A stretch of 64,000 nucleotides of DNA from Trematomus loennbergii (lineage: Eukaryota > Chordata > Actinopteri > Perciformes > Nototheniidae), in assembly GCA_012861695.1 (NCBI GenBank), contig JAAOOA010000129.1, forward strand, positions 1 to 64,000, given 5' to 3'. The position numbers and the translations under genes are program-made. The notes beneath the pieces were generated by a model. The model saw only the letters and a program-made list of their open reading frames with translations, had not been told where the DNA came from and searched no databases. Position 1 is the stretch's first letter, and every line of letters begins with the position of its first letter. Shown here in pieces: positions 50,101-63,960 of this stretch.

Positions 50101-53100
50101 CTCAAGTGAGGGTAGGAACGAAGATGGACCGGTAGATTGACAGCTTTTCCTTCTGGCTTAGCTCTCTTCAACAGTGACATTAAGACTGTTACAAAGTCAG
50201 CCTACTAGCAACTTGATGAAATATATCTACGAATAAAGGACTTCTGACTGCAGGATTTGGAAAAACTTGTCCATGCGTTCATCTTCAGTCGACTCGACTA
50301 CTGTAATGGTGTCTTCAAGTCCCCGCTAACACTTAGAAAGTGGATCACTCCAGTTCTGAGGTCTTTAAATTGACTTCCTATCGGACAGAGACTTGACTTC
50401 AAAATACTGCTGTTGGTTTATAAAGGTTTGAATGGTAAACCACGCCCACTTCCACTTTTAACGTAAACTCCCCCCCCTTTCACGTAAACAAACCAAATTT
50501 GCGCAGAGACGAACGAAAAAGCCTCTTGGAGGTCTATAAACGTACAGGAAGTCGGCCATTTTGAATTTGGCCTTGGAAAAAATCGTTTTATCACGTCCAA
50601 TACTTTCACAATCTACTCCAAGGGATTTTATCCAATCGACTCAACATTTTGAAAGTAGCATCTCCAGACCAGGGGATGAAAAGTTATCCAAGTCGTAACT
50701 TCAACGCACGACGTTGTGGTGATGTTGCGCCCATTTTCAAGTTAGTTGCTAGGCCATCCCTCGCCATGGAACACGGTGATGTCATAACTCCAACTGACAT
50801 GCTCCGAACGCTGCCAAACTCCAGCTGACGGTTAACACTGCGGCCCTGAACAGCTCTACGCCAAATCTAAGGTTTCATCATATGGCATTTCCATAGCAAG
50901 CATCCCTCTCCATAAAACACGATGTCGCTGTAACTCCATGGAAAATGGTCCAAACGGGACCAGACTTCAGACTATCATTAACACTCCGACCCTGAACAGC
51001 TCTACATTTATTATTGGGTGTCATCATAGGCCGTTGCTATGGGAACACAATGCTCGCCATAAAACATGATGTTGTCGTAACTACACGGAAAATCCTCCCA
51101 ATAGCCCCAGACTTCAGATGATGGATTATGGTCCGGCCCTCAACAATGGTGTTTGATGAAAACAGTGAGTTTTCATCAAACACCGTCGCCATGGCAAGGC
51201 ATTCCTCGCCATAACACCGTTGTTGCTATGACTCCTGTGTAAATGGTCAAAACGTTTTCAAACTTTATGTGTGTGTTAACAGCCCAGCCTTGAAGACATT
51301 TACGTGTCAGTTTTGAGATTTCATCAAATGCCGTTGCCATGGAAACACAATGCTCGCCGTGAAACACGGTTTTTCCCATAACTCCAGTGAACATGCTCCT
51401 AACGGCCCAAAATGTCACATGTTTGATAACGATGCGGACCTCAAGACATTTAAGCCTAATATGGGGTGTCATCATATGCAGTTGCCATGGCGACAGATTA
51501 CTGGCAAACAAACACAGTGCTTATGTTACTGATGTAAGTCCTAAAGACATTGTCCGATTGGCTCGAAACTTCCCAAATTTGGCAACGGCTGGGTCCTCAA
51601 GACACCTGCGTGAAGCGCCGACGTGCGGACAACAGCGAACCTGCACGGATCGCCGAACGACCACTCATCACTGCGCGCAGCTTTAATTATTCTTGTATTT
51701 ATATCCATCATGTTTTTTTTATTCATGTGCTATATAAATAAAACTTGCCGTGTCTTGCTTTGACTTACCACGTCGAGTTCAGGGTTCGCCTCCATCACTC
51801 TCACCATCTCTTCGATATTCGTCCACTTGGTAAACTGGAAGTCATCGTCCACCCACAGGAAGTACTTGGTGGTGACCTGGGAGACCGCCAGGTTCCTGCC
51901 AGCAAACCAGCCCTGATGGAGGAAAATATGATTTCATGATTGGACCATCGTTGTCAGTTAATAACTTGACAGTTTTGAGATGGGAGAAAGTGGGCGCCCA
52001 GTGGCCCTTTTCCAAATTCTGACCCCCCTAACATCCAGGGATATTGCAAAGTTGTGTGAGGATAAATCGGTCCAGTTGAGGTAAAACAGGTTGCCTATGC
52101 CCCCCCTTGTTAAAGGTAGGGTAGGTAAGTTTGAGAAACCGGCTCGAGATCGCTAGAATTTGAAAATACACAACCGGAGAAAATCTGCCACTTCCTTACA
52201 GAGCCCCTCCTCCAACACACACGAACGCGCACATGACCAATGAGGGCACGAGATAAGTTTGTGCACAGATGGAAGGCTGACAGGCAGGTAGGCCATCCAG
52301 TTATTTTAGCCGGGCTGGCTAAAATGATTGGTCGTGCTTTTTACAGTACTACGGCTTCCACAGATGACATTTTTTATGGATATGTTGTCAAAGCACTTAA
52401 GATATTCATTGCTATCGGGATGTTAAGAGCATTCCATGGAATATAACAAAAAGTGTATCTCGAGCCGGTTTCTCAAACTTACCTACCCTACCTTTAACTC
52501 ACTGCCTTTTCTATTTTCTAAAGCCAAATTCCATGTAATGCTCATTTGTGTTGTATAGTGCCACTTTTAAATGTACCTGTGCTGGAGGCATGATGAAATG
52601 TTTGGTATGATCTCCACCAGTAATTTTCTCTGTTACAAAGCTGTCATCTGCGATGATGACTTCTATGTCTTTATAGAACTGCCGGATGCTTTTCAACAAC
52701 CGATTGAGTTCTGGGTAGCGCAGGAACGTCTTTGTGGTGATGGTGACTTGAGAGTTGATATCTGAAATAAAAAGAAGAAGAGTTTTTTCAAGAAAAGACA
52801 CATGAAGACATCATGAGTTCCACTGTCCATGCTGTTAGCTCATGGCTGTTCTGTTTACGTGTTCAGACCTGACAGATCTATTCAATTTGTGTCTTGAATT
52901 AGGTATGGATTATTTCAACGGTAACTGATTTTACATTGGTCAACATTAACAGGATTGGTGAAGTAGTCCGGAATATACTATACAGCATTTTAGCTTTTAT
53001 ATGGCTCACTGATTGATGCTTGAATGTATATCCCACAAAGAAGAGAAGCAGCTGCTTCCTGCCATAAATAAATTAGTGTTTTATCCCCACGGTGAGTGAA

Positions 53101-56100
53101 CTCCCACCTGTTCCCATGTCGTACAGGACTGGAGGTTGAGGCTGTTTGATGGTAATGGGAAACACACCTTCATGGTCCTCAAACTGGAAGGATGCTGAGA
53201 ACAGAAGAGGAAAGCTAAGCTGTGTCTCACTGATAATACATTAGGTAGTAAAAGCAATTAGTGGGCACACTTTCACATTTAAAAGTCTCTAGATTAAACA
53301 CACGGAAACAAACATTTATAAAAACAAACCTGTACAAAGCATTGATAACTTTATGATTTTGCAATTATTTTTGATTTCATTTTGTCTAATAGGTTTTATG
53401 CATGTTATTTTTGAGTTTCCTTTCTGCAAAGAACATTTTTCTAAATAAGGATTATTTGTAATGTCTCAAATGCATACCGAGGTCTCCGGTGTGTATGTGG
53501 TAAACAGTGCTGGTATAGGACACATCAGCCAGCAGCTCATTGAGGGTCTCCAGGCTGCTGGACTCCATCATCAGTCGGCTCTCACCATTACCTGTTGTGT
53601 TTTTCCACAATATTAAAGAGAGAACACATGGACAAAAAATGAATGATGCTTCGTTATATAACTACAATAATATTGTATTCGGTTATTTTGAATTATTGAT
53701 GCTATGCCATACGCTACGGCTACATTCAGATGCCTCTTAAAAAACAATCACTGGTACGGCTTCCTAACTGTCAGACAGTGCACAGAATTTAGCAATGATG
53801 CACTTGATCCTACTTTAAATCTGGTCTGAAAAGTTACTTAAGTAAATGCAGAACGTCAACCATTGTCAGATATTGTTTGTTTATGTGTTTAACCAGTCAG
53901 ATTTAGTTAAATCTCACCATGGACCTGCGCTCCTCCAGCTGGAATCACTGTTTTCAGACTCCTTTGGACACTTCCAAAAAGACCTAGAGTCGACACACCT
54001 CAGTAAATCGTCAATCTTCATCATTTATTTTAACCAATAAAGAAAATGTACCATTAATCTCTAATTTATACATCAAGATAAACAGGAAAGGAAGAAAAAG
54101 TTTGGAAAAATAGATGGGCTGAAAAAATAAAGATCAATTATTTTGCGTCCTACTCAGAAAAACGTTAGCATTTCATTGCAAAGGATTTCGGGTAACCTGT
54201 GCTTTTCATCAGATAATGATCAAATCCAATGTGAACTTTATATATTGCTAGGACTCTTTGTTCAATGCTGGTGTGCAGAAACTGTTGCACTGATTTTTAT
54301 TAAAAATTTCAAAAATCAGAATTGTGAGGAAAAGTCAGAATCCCTAGACATTTCTGAAAGGAAGTCCACATTTTTAGAACGAAGTCAGAAAATGAGACAT
54401 TTCTGTCAGAATTCCGAGATTTTCTTTAAATAAAAATATATATTTTTAGATTTTCTGAAAAAGTGTTACATTTCTGAAAAAAGTTGAATCTTTGAGATTT
54501 TTACAAAAAAGTCAGAATTTGAAGATAAAAGTCTACATTTTAAGTCAAAGTTTTGAGAAATAGTCTGAATTCTGCGATTTTCAGAATGAAGTCGATTTTA
54601 AGATGTTCAGAAAAAGTCGGAATTTTGAGAAAAAAATCTGTATTTTGAGATTTTGTGAAAAAGTTAGAAGTCTGACAAAAGTTCAGGTTGGGCAACAGGA
54701 TTTCAGAAACAATTTGTTTTTGAATGTATTTGTTCACTTTTTATAATTTATTAATGTTATAGATATTAAAGAAAGCCATTTCACACAGCGTCAAATCAAC
54801 AGCTACACCCCCTAAAGTCAGTCCAATTGGTAAAGAATGTTTGAAAGACCATGGAGATTGGGAAGTCTCTTTCATAATATTCATTAGCTTTAACTTTGGA
54901 TGTTCAGGGGAAATAAATGTTTTCCCAGCAATATGGCAACAATACAATTATGGAACAATAAGACTTTTGGCATAAGATGAAGAATTACAAAATAATTGAA
55001 TTCAAAATCCAATGAATATAGGCTTTCAAAGATTCTCAGTTTCAGGACCTGTACCCGGTATTTTCAGTGAGGTTTCAGTCCCTTTGCCCAAGAACTACAC
55101 CAAGATGGCTGCTGTACAATCTGATCGTTTCTATGAATACATAAATCATTTTCATGTGACTCTAATATGACACATACTGGCGACTGGTCATTAGGGGCAG
55201 GTGGGGCACAGCCCCACCTAGTGTCAGCAGAAAGTATTACAAATAATGATTACAAAAATGCAAAAAAATAAATAAAAAAATATTAAATATATTTTAAGAT
55301 CATGTTTAATCATCTGATTCGTCTGTACATTGCTGTTTTAGTCTGTGTTCTTCTAATTAGTGTGTCTACAGTCACAGTGTGTGCCTATTGAGCTGTTTAG
55401 AGCCATGTGGGACAAAACCTGATTATGCCCCTTCCTCTCGCTGTGAAGTCAACGGTGACTGTAAAAACTTCACTGCGCATGCTCAGAGTATTTGTAATGA
55501 AATGTGTGTGGCAAAAAAATAATGACCAGAGGGGCACGGAGCTACCATCCCCACCATACGTCATCTCAAATCATTCAGAGCTGATTGGCTGTAAGTACGT
55601 GTGCCGCGAAAAGTGTGGTGCTTGAAGAGGAGACGAGAGAGCTGCAGTGACGCGTCCTAAAACCAGGAAGTAAGCACAAAAAAGCAATGAGATTTCTCCA
55701 GAGGATTTTAGAAAATAGCTCGAAATAAGATCTGTGGGAAACGTACCTGTTAGATAAATGCACGTTTTGATTAGCCGGATAACATCCACATGTCTACCCT
55801 ACTTTTATAATTTTTTTATCATAAATCTATGGATTAGATTTATGATAGACTTTTGAAACTACAAGAACATAAGGAGGACTTTTACAAAAAAGTTATAGAA
55901 ATGTTTGTCCAGAAGGATAGGCAAATGGACTTCATCTTCAAGTCAAGGTAAGACCGCCATTTTATTGAAAATGGGATCTTACTAAGAGAGAACAATTCAA
56001 TATTTAAATGATAAAATTACATTTTTTGGGTATCCTTTTGTTGAACTGTCTGTTTAAAATGAATCGAAGCATCAGACAAAAAAAGCTTTTGAAAATAATA

Positions 56101-59100
56101 TTATATTTTGGTTTAGGTCAAAATATAATATTTGTAAACCTGAAGAGTCAGTGCCAGTGCCTCAGCAGCCATGAACCTCACTGCACGTCACTGCAGAAGC
56201 TTATATATAGACATCTAAGTTTTTTGTGCCCCACCACTTTTGTACATATAAAAACGCCACTGGACACATATTTGCCTTCGTCATCAAACGGTATTGTTTT
56301 CTGTTTCGTCCTCACTTCAAAATCAAGTGCAAAATAATAATACCATCAATGTTTTCTACATGTGGCATGTTTTATACATATTACATGTTTTTAAATTATA
56401 TGTTCAAACTCTCAGCAGCCATCTTGTATGAACCAGCCAAACACTAGCCCAGGTTTCTCTGAAGTAGATCAGCTGTATCTGTGGGATCACACCAACCGTG
56501 TAGGTGCTTCTTTGTTGTGCATGCAGTGCTAGACCTGAAATGAAAATTAAATGTGCTTTCATATTCTCCAGTTAGATAGATAGATAGATAGATCGTACTT
56601 TATTGATCCCAAATTGGGAAATTGTTTTTGTTACAGCAGCATAAAAGGTATTTTACAATAAAACAAAACTACAAAATATACAAGAATAGAAATAAAATAA
56701 AATAAAATAGAAAATATACATGTCGAAATAGAAAATATACATGCAGATATTATATATATATACAAATATATATTCAAAATATATGAAATATGGAGTATTA
56801 AATATGAAACAGATTATGTATGAGTAAAATGTACAACGTGGTTTTATTTCAAGAGAAACTATGGAGCAGAGAGTTCTCTTCCAGCCAGTTACATAAGTGC
56901 ACTCATTCACCTCTGGCTTTGTTGACTCACATAACCTGTACATAACTTTATAACGCAAATATATCAGGGCGTGATCAAACCAAGCCAAAAATCACAATCC
57001 AGCTTCCTGCCTCACTAGTTCCTGATCATTTTTAGGGTCTGAGACCAGAGGTCGGCAAAGACCCTATTGTAAACAAAACTGCCAAAAACACACAAAACAG
57101 TACAAACGATGGGCAAAAGCACAGAAAAAAGCGCCGAAATCATGACAGCAGGTAGCTCCCCACATTATTGATATCGATAGGATTATTATTATTATGTTTC
57201 CTCTTTGAACGCACTTTTGACCCCCGCAACATATATGAAAACTGACCAAATTGTTCACGCGCGTAAGAAATTGTGAAAATAGACACATGTAATGGGTTCC
57301 AGAAATGTGCGTAAAAAATTGCGCAAGCCACGCCCACTTCCGTTTTTAACGTGAACCCCCCCACTTTCACTTTCGCATAAATGAAAAAAAATTGCAAAGG
57401 TGTATACAAAAACGTACAGGAAGTTGGCCATTTTGAATTTGGCGTTACGATCGACTCCAATTTTGAAAATAGCATCTTGGGACCAGGGGAATGAAAAGTC
57501 TGATCTAAAATCTAAACTTTTCACTACACGGCGTAGCCACGAAGTGGTGCCCATTTTCAAGTTCGCTCGATGCTAGGCGATGCCTCGCCATGGAACACAG
57601 TGATGTCATAACTCCAACTGACATGCTCCGAACGCCCCCAAACGTCACATGATGGTTAACACTGCGGCCCTGAACAGCTCTACGCCAAATCTAAGGTTTC
57701 ATCATATGGCGTTTCCATAGCAACGCTTCCCTCGCCATAAAACACGATGTTGTCGTAACTCAAAGGAAAATGGTCCAAACGCCACCAGACTTCAGATGAT
57801 GGTTAATGGTCCGGCCCTCATCATGTTTTTGTGCCACTTGTGAGTTTTCGTTTAAACGCTGTTGCCATTGCAACACATTTCTCACAATAAAACACGATGT
57901 TGCTATAACTCCTATGAAAATGCTCAAATAGGCCCCAACCTTCACATTTGTGCTAACAGTCCAGCCCTGACAACGTCTAAAGGCCCGGACACACCAATCT
58001 GAACACAAAGAACTGACACAGACGGACCCCGACTGTTGCGTCGCCTCGCGTCTCTGCGTTTTGGCCATGTGTCGCACTGGAACACACCGCAAAGACTTTA
58101 GCCGACAGCCAAGAAGCACGTACGAGTGGCAATAACTCTCCTTACCAGCAGGCGGCGGTAGTGTGTATTCGTCATTCAAAAGAGGCAACAACCGGAAGAC
58201 AGACTGTGTGATAACCGAGAGAAGAAGAACAGACTGCGTGATATAAACAAACAACAAATAGCGTGTGCATTCCACTTTCACTCTACAACGAGAAGCTCAT
58301 GGGGCTTTCCCCAACCTGTGTCGAGAGCTGGAGTTAAATGAAATCTCAGATTTGCCTTCTTAATAGTTTGTTTGGGTCCCTCACTTCCGTTTCGCTTCTC
58401 ATGCACTGATTCGCTAGCTGAACAGCCAATCAGAGTAATTTCTTTTGCCGACTGCCTTTGGCCGACTGCCCGGTTTTCGGCCGAAAAGGCGTCGGCACGG
58501 CTGAAAAGACCCTACACCAATCTGAGTAGGGCGTGTCGACGCTCATCGTCGGCCTGACGCCCACCGACGCCGATGATCGGCCTGGTGTGTCCGTGCCTTA
58601 AGTGTCAGTTTAAAAATGTTGTCAAATGCCATTGCCAAGGAAACACAATGCTCGCCATAAAACACGATTTTAGAATAACTCTGGTAAAAATGCTCCAAAC
58701 AGCCCAGAACTTCACAGGTCTGATAATGATGCAGCGAACCTGCGCAGATCGTTCGAAGATCCGCTCATCAATGCTCGCAGCTTTAATTTTTGTATTGTAT
58801 TTTGCCACGATTCACCCAACACAGCCTTCTGTTGTGTCATAATCAGTGCTTGAATTGGAATAAAAAAGGTGCCAGTACTCTAAATCAGCAACTGTTTCAA
58901 GTCAATTTATTTATAAAGCCCAAAATCAAGAATTTGTCATATAGTATATCCTATAATGCTGGTGGGTTTGTCTCTTTACTGTATATTTTAGAAAGGCTCA
59001 CTGTACTTAAACAAAATGACTCAGGGTGCATCTGAGATTAGAGGGGGTGCAGGGGTAAAGTGCTATTTTTATAAGTGGGGAGTGGATCTAACACAAGATT

Positions 59101-60184
59101 TTTTTTTAAATATTGAAGTTAAATGCATAAATCTGGTGCACTTTGAGAGAAAAATTAAGAGATCTATGGATACATCTCTCAACATCCATATGAAACAGAA
59201 CTGTAAACAGATTTTTCTATTTCTTTATGGATATTTACAAATCACTCCCCTTTTAAACTCTATTCTTGTTTTACTGTCATATAGTATTTCATTTTTAGTG
59301 AGTTACTCAGATGAGTACCAGGAGACAGTGTTTGGTACTCTGGTACAATTGTGGTGATGTATTTGAACCGTCTACAGGCATAGCAGAAGATGGCATCTTT
59401 TTTACTGGAAATTCCAGCCAATCTCTGTTTTTGAACCATGAGTTGCAAAATGAGCGCCTTACCCCACTGTACACGCGAGTTGGGAACTTGTTTAAATATA
59501 CCTGGGCAGGCTCTGTTTTGCCGAGGTCCTCTGGCACTTGTGGGCCGCCGAGGGGTGGCGGTGTTTGGGGCGACGAAGACTGCTGCTCCGGGGGCGAGGC
59601 GGGCAAAGCGGCGGCGGCGGCACCTCATAACGCATCTACTGAGTACTGAGTACCGCCGTACCGGCACCGTGCCGGTACTCAGTAAGAAGTAACGGTACCA
59701 GATGGGTACAAATCAGAAGTGCCGGTACTGCGTACCAGTGAGTACCGGCCCAATTCAAGCACTGGTCATAATGCAGAGTAATGAAAGGACATACCGTACG
59801 GTGTAGCATACCTGGGATGAAAGTTGAGGTCATAGGTCGTACTTTGAAACCCTGGATAGGGTACTGCAGGGGAGAGTTAGACGGAGCATACAGCCGTGTG
59901 GATAACACTGACTCAGTCCTGGTGGGGAGATAGGAGGGTTAGTGAGGATGAGTCAGAGTCATAAAACATAAATCAAAAAGGTGCTGTGCAAAGATGCTGG
60001 ATATTTTAAACTATAATTATATGTCGATGCCCATGCCAACCTGGCTTTGTGTTGTTGGAACTCCTTATGTCGGCGTTGCTCCACCTCCTCAGACTCAGCA
60101 TCAAACAGAGAGTTTTTAAGGATTATTGCAGATTTGGCACATGTGCATGGACCAGGTTGGGGAAGATGTCTCGGTGGCAGCAAT
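46937..60184 (-). CDS. b4galnt2: Beta-1,4-N-acetylgalactosaminyltransferase, B4GALNT2-like
   Basis: Ten minus-strand exons chain with consensus splice sites and matching phases into about 437 codons without a stop, ending at 46937. The enzyme family transfers GalNAc from UDP-GalNAc to galactose of glycans in the Golgi lumen; B4GALNT2 makes the Sda/Cad-type structure. Recognisable parts are [20 protein letters not shown], then the Golgi GT core [20 protein letters not shown], the metal-binding DxD (VDDDF), [12 protein letters not shown], and the C-terminal [13 protein letters not shown] and [10 protein letters not shown]. The wording of the C-terminal part favours B4GALNT2 over B4GALNT1, but substrate cannot be read from sequence. 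The first visible exon starts in mid-codon, and the cytoplasmic/membrane-anchor exon is not in the window. Introns are rich in transposons. Confidence 0.88.
47648..48027. mobile_element. piggyBac-type MITE, copy 1
   Basis: 380 bp between two TTAA sites (47644-47647 and 48028-48031). Termini aggtagggtaggtaagtttg and its reverse complement. Exactly the same length as the copy at 52114-52493. TTAA duplication is diagnostic of piggyBac-group elements (some other groups share it). Non-coding. Confidence 0.85.
49094..49440 (+). repeat. LINE/SINE 3' tail with (GATTT)n, copy 2
   Basis: Near-identical to 18130-18474 and ending in the same gatttgattt run. Lies antisense to b4galnt2 in its last intron. 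Confidence 0.8.
49557..49785 (-). CDS. b4galnt2: b4galnt2 exon
   Basis: 229 bp; acceptor ttcctatcag, donor gtaggt. Encodes [20 protein letters not shown], a Cys-containing segment ([12 protein letters not shown] with a possible N-glycosylation site NRT), then [19 protein letters not shown]. Confidence 0.92.
50255..50430 (+). pseudogene. L2-type LINE fragment
   Basis: Short plus-strand stretch encoding [15 protein letters not shown] and, in shifted frames, [11 protein letters not shown]. It has the conserved C-terminal motif order of L2-type proteins with an internal deletion. Confidence 0.6.
50430..51740. repeat. Degenerate intronic repeat block 1
   Basis: About six diverged units of 120-145 bp share the phrases ccataaaacacgatgtt..., ...aactcc..tggaaaatg and caaacg. 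Unit starts fall near 50760, 50907, 51053, 51203 and 51353. The block begins with 'ccacgcccacttccactttt' and ends with 'gcgcagctttaatt'. A homologous block lies at 57310-58800. Family unknown. Confidence 0.75.
51769..51912 (-). CDS. b4galnt2: b4galnt2 exon with DxD motif
   Basis: 144 bp, phase 0 at both ends; acceptor cctccatcag, donor gtaagt. Encodes [20 protein letters not shown] followed by [10 protein letters not shown]. The DDD is the divalent-metal/UDP-GalNAc-binding site. Confidence 0.92.
52114..52493. mobile_element. piggyBac-type MITE, copy 2
   Basis: 380 bp between TTAA sites (52110-52113 and 52494-52497), same orientation and nearly the same sequence as copy 1. Lies in the intron just downstream (in gene order) of the exon at 52577-52761, 84 bp from its donor. 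Confidence 0.87.
52577..52761 (-). CDS. b4galnt2: b4galnt2 exon (start of GT domain)
   Basis: 185 bp; acceptor atttcag, donor gtacat. Encodes [20 protein letters not shown], then VIIADDSFV and HFIMPPAQ. This is the nucleotide-sugar-binding half of the glycosyltransferase fold. Confidence 0.88.
53108..53194 (-). CDS. b4galnt2: b4galnt2 exon
   Basis: 87 bp; acceptor ctgttctcag, donor gtggga. Encodes [20 protein letters not shown] and PVLYDMGT. Confidence 0.83.
53478..53591 (-). CDS. b4galnt2: b4galnt2 exon
   Basis: 114 bp; acceptor cacaacag, donor gtatgc. Encodes [20 protein letters not shown] and [17 protein letters not shown]. Confidence 0.82.
53918..53998 (-). CDS. b4galnt2: b4galnt2 exon
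   Basis: 81 bp; donor gtgaga, acceptor ...ttactgag (weak pyrimidine tract; an alternative start after ctctag at 53983 is possible). Encodes [20 protein letters not shown] and GGAQVH. Confidence 0.68.
54290..54690. repeat. Degenerate purine-rich repeat
   Basis: Irregular 25-35-bp units around 'aaaaagtcagaattttgaga' and 'gagattttctgaaaaagt', about a dozen times with much divergence. Intronic and non-coding. Confidence 0.65.
55177..56262. mobile_element. hAT element with 8-bp duplication, intronic
   Basis: Flanked by gacacata (55169-55176 and 56263-56270). Right end gtggggcacaaaa... reads out as aaaacgccactg; left end is ctggcgactgg, slightly shortened relative to the right. Subterminal ggtggggcac / gtgccccacc pair. 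Contains an exon-like plus-strand stretch around 55860-55950 ([20 protein letters not shown]) but no transposase domain. Confidence 0.8.
56493..56534 (-). CDS. b4galnt2: b4galnt2 small exon
   Basis: 42 bp; acceptor catttcag, donor gtgtga. Encodes [13 protein letters not shown]. Its 2-base start and 1-base end fit the neighbours exactly. It is short, so confidence is lower than for the others. Confidence 0.68.
56573..56960 (-). repeat. LINE 3' tail with (TAGA)n
   Basis: (taga)n at 56573-56592, then tcgtactttattgatcccaa. On the minus strand this reads as ...ttgggatcaataaagtacga + (TCTA)n, a common fish LINE tail. The remainder is an A/T-rich UTR-like body with no clear upper limit. Confidence 0.7.
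57310..58800. repeat. Degenerate intronic repeat block 2
   Basis: Second copy of the block at 50430-51740, with the same opening (ccacgcccacttccgttttt) and closing (gcagctttaatt) phrases and the ccataaaacacgatgttg units. A Harbinger-type MITE interrupts it at 57981-58598. Confidence 0.75.
57981..58598. mobile_element. PIF/Harbinger-type MITE, TAA duplication
   Basis: 618 bp, start aggcccggacacacca, end tggtgtgtccgtgcct, flanked by TAA at 57978-57980 and 58599-58601. The TWA-type 3-bp site and A/G start fit PIF/Harbinger. Non-coding. Confidence 0.85.
58844..59764 (-). mobile_element. hAT element with 8-bp duplication and TTF-finger remnant
   Basis: Starts cagtgcttgaattgg and ends ccaattcaagcactg, a perfect 15-bp inverted repeat. 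Flanked by gtcataat (58836-58843 and 59765-59772). On the minus strand about 59530-59300 encodes [11 protein letters not shown] and, in another frame, [13 protein letters not shown]. This resembles the TTF-type zinc finger at the N-terminus of some hAT-like transposases. The remaining gene is absent. Confidence 0.87.
59812..59918 (-). CDS. b4galnt2: b4galnt2 exon (SPLQYP motif)
   Basis: 107 bp; acceptor ctccccaccag, donor gtatgc. Encodes [20 protein letters not shown] and [15 protein letters not shown]. The 'SPLQYPIQG' stretch is typical of B4GALNT2-type proteins. Confidence 0.82.
60041..60184 (-). CDS. b4galnt2: b4galnt2 exon (stem region)
   Basis: 144 bp; acceptor cctttacag, donor gttggc. 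Encodes [20 protein letters not shown] and continues to [16 protein letters not shown]. Probably the lumenal stem just after the membrane anchor. It is the most upstream exon found. Confidence 0.72.
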
Positions 60185-60327
60185 CTGTAAAGGTGGGTGT
60201 TACATGGAAGTGCTGAAGTGAAAACTCAGTTTACTTCTTTTTCATTTTACCAGCCAAGAACAACAGTTTAAACCATTTGACAACCTCTGTTAAAAAGTGA
60301 GCAATTTCAGAAGTGCCTCTTATCAAA

Positions 60328-62690
<2,363 letters not shown>

Positions 62691-62844
62691 GCGTTCCGTT
62701 TGCAGATCTATCCACCTTGGGACCCGTTATCGTTTGCGGGGTCCGTTTCTATCGTTTTATTATGGCCTTGTGTAAACGAAAGGGCTATACGCAAGAGAAA
62801 CTATGCTGCAGATACAACCCGTATCGTCCTCGTGTAAACGGGGT

Positions 62845-63256
62845 CTTAGTTCATAAGAACCTTTTCACCCCCTTTTCAGTCCCTGCTAGAGAGGTACTCC
62901 CTTTCATGGGAGAAAAAGGTTCCCATTTCTGATTGGCTAGGCAGATTGCAAACCACGCCCCGTAAAACTCCCAAAAGGATTTGTGAAGTCGCCATTTTAT
63001 TTTCCTCGCATTAGCATTATTAGCATTAGCATTAGCCCAGTGCACAAACGGAGAGAGACTAACTTATGGCAACACAAAAGAAAACATGGGACCGGTGGAG
63101 ATGAGGAGGTGTCAGCGTTTCTGGCGATTTACTCGGAAGGTCCCCAACTCCGGGGACTTCCGGCCGGGGACTTAGTTCATCAGAACTAAAGAGTTCTGAT
63201 GAACTAAGTTCTGATGAACTAAGTATGGCAAAGTACTTGGTGTGAAAGCGCCTATT
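62845..63256 (+). pseudogene. PIF/Harbinger remnant with Myb/SANT start
   Basis: The right end ...aaagtacttggtgtgaaagcgcc resembles the 26605 element's terminus. From ATG 63066 the plus strand reads MATQKKTWDRW, then after a break DEEVSAFLAIYSEG, the start of a Myb/SANT-like domain (compare KRWSDEV... in the other copy). The rest of the domain is deleted and sequence runs straight into terminal repeats of 'ttagttctgatgaac'. Left limit is approximate. Confidence 0.6.
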
Positions 63257-63960
<704 letters not shown>

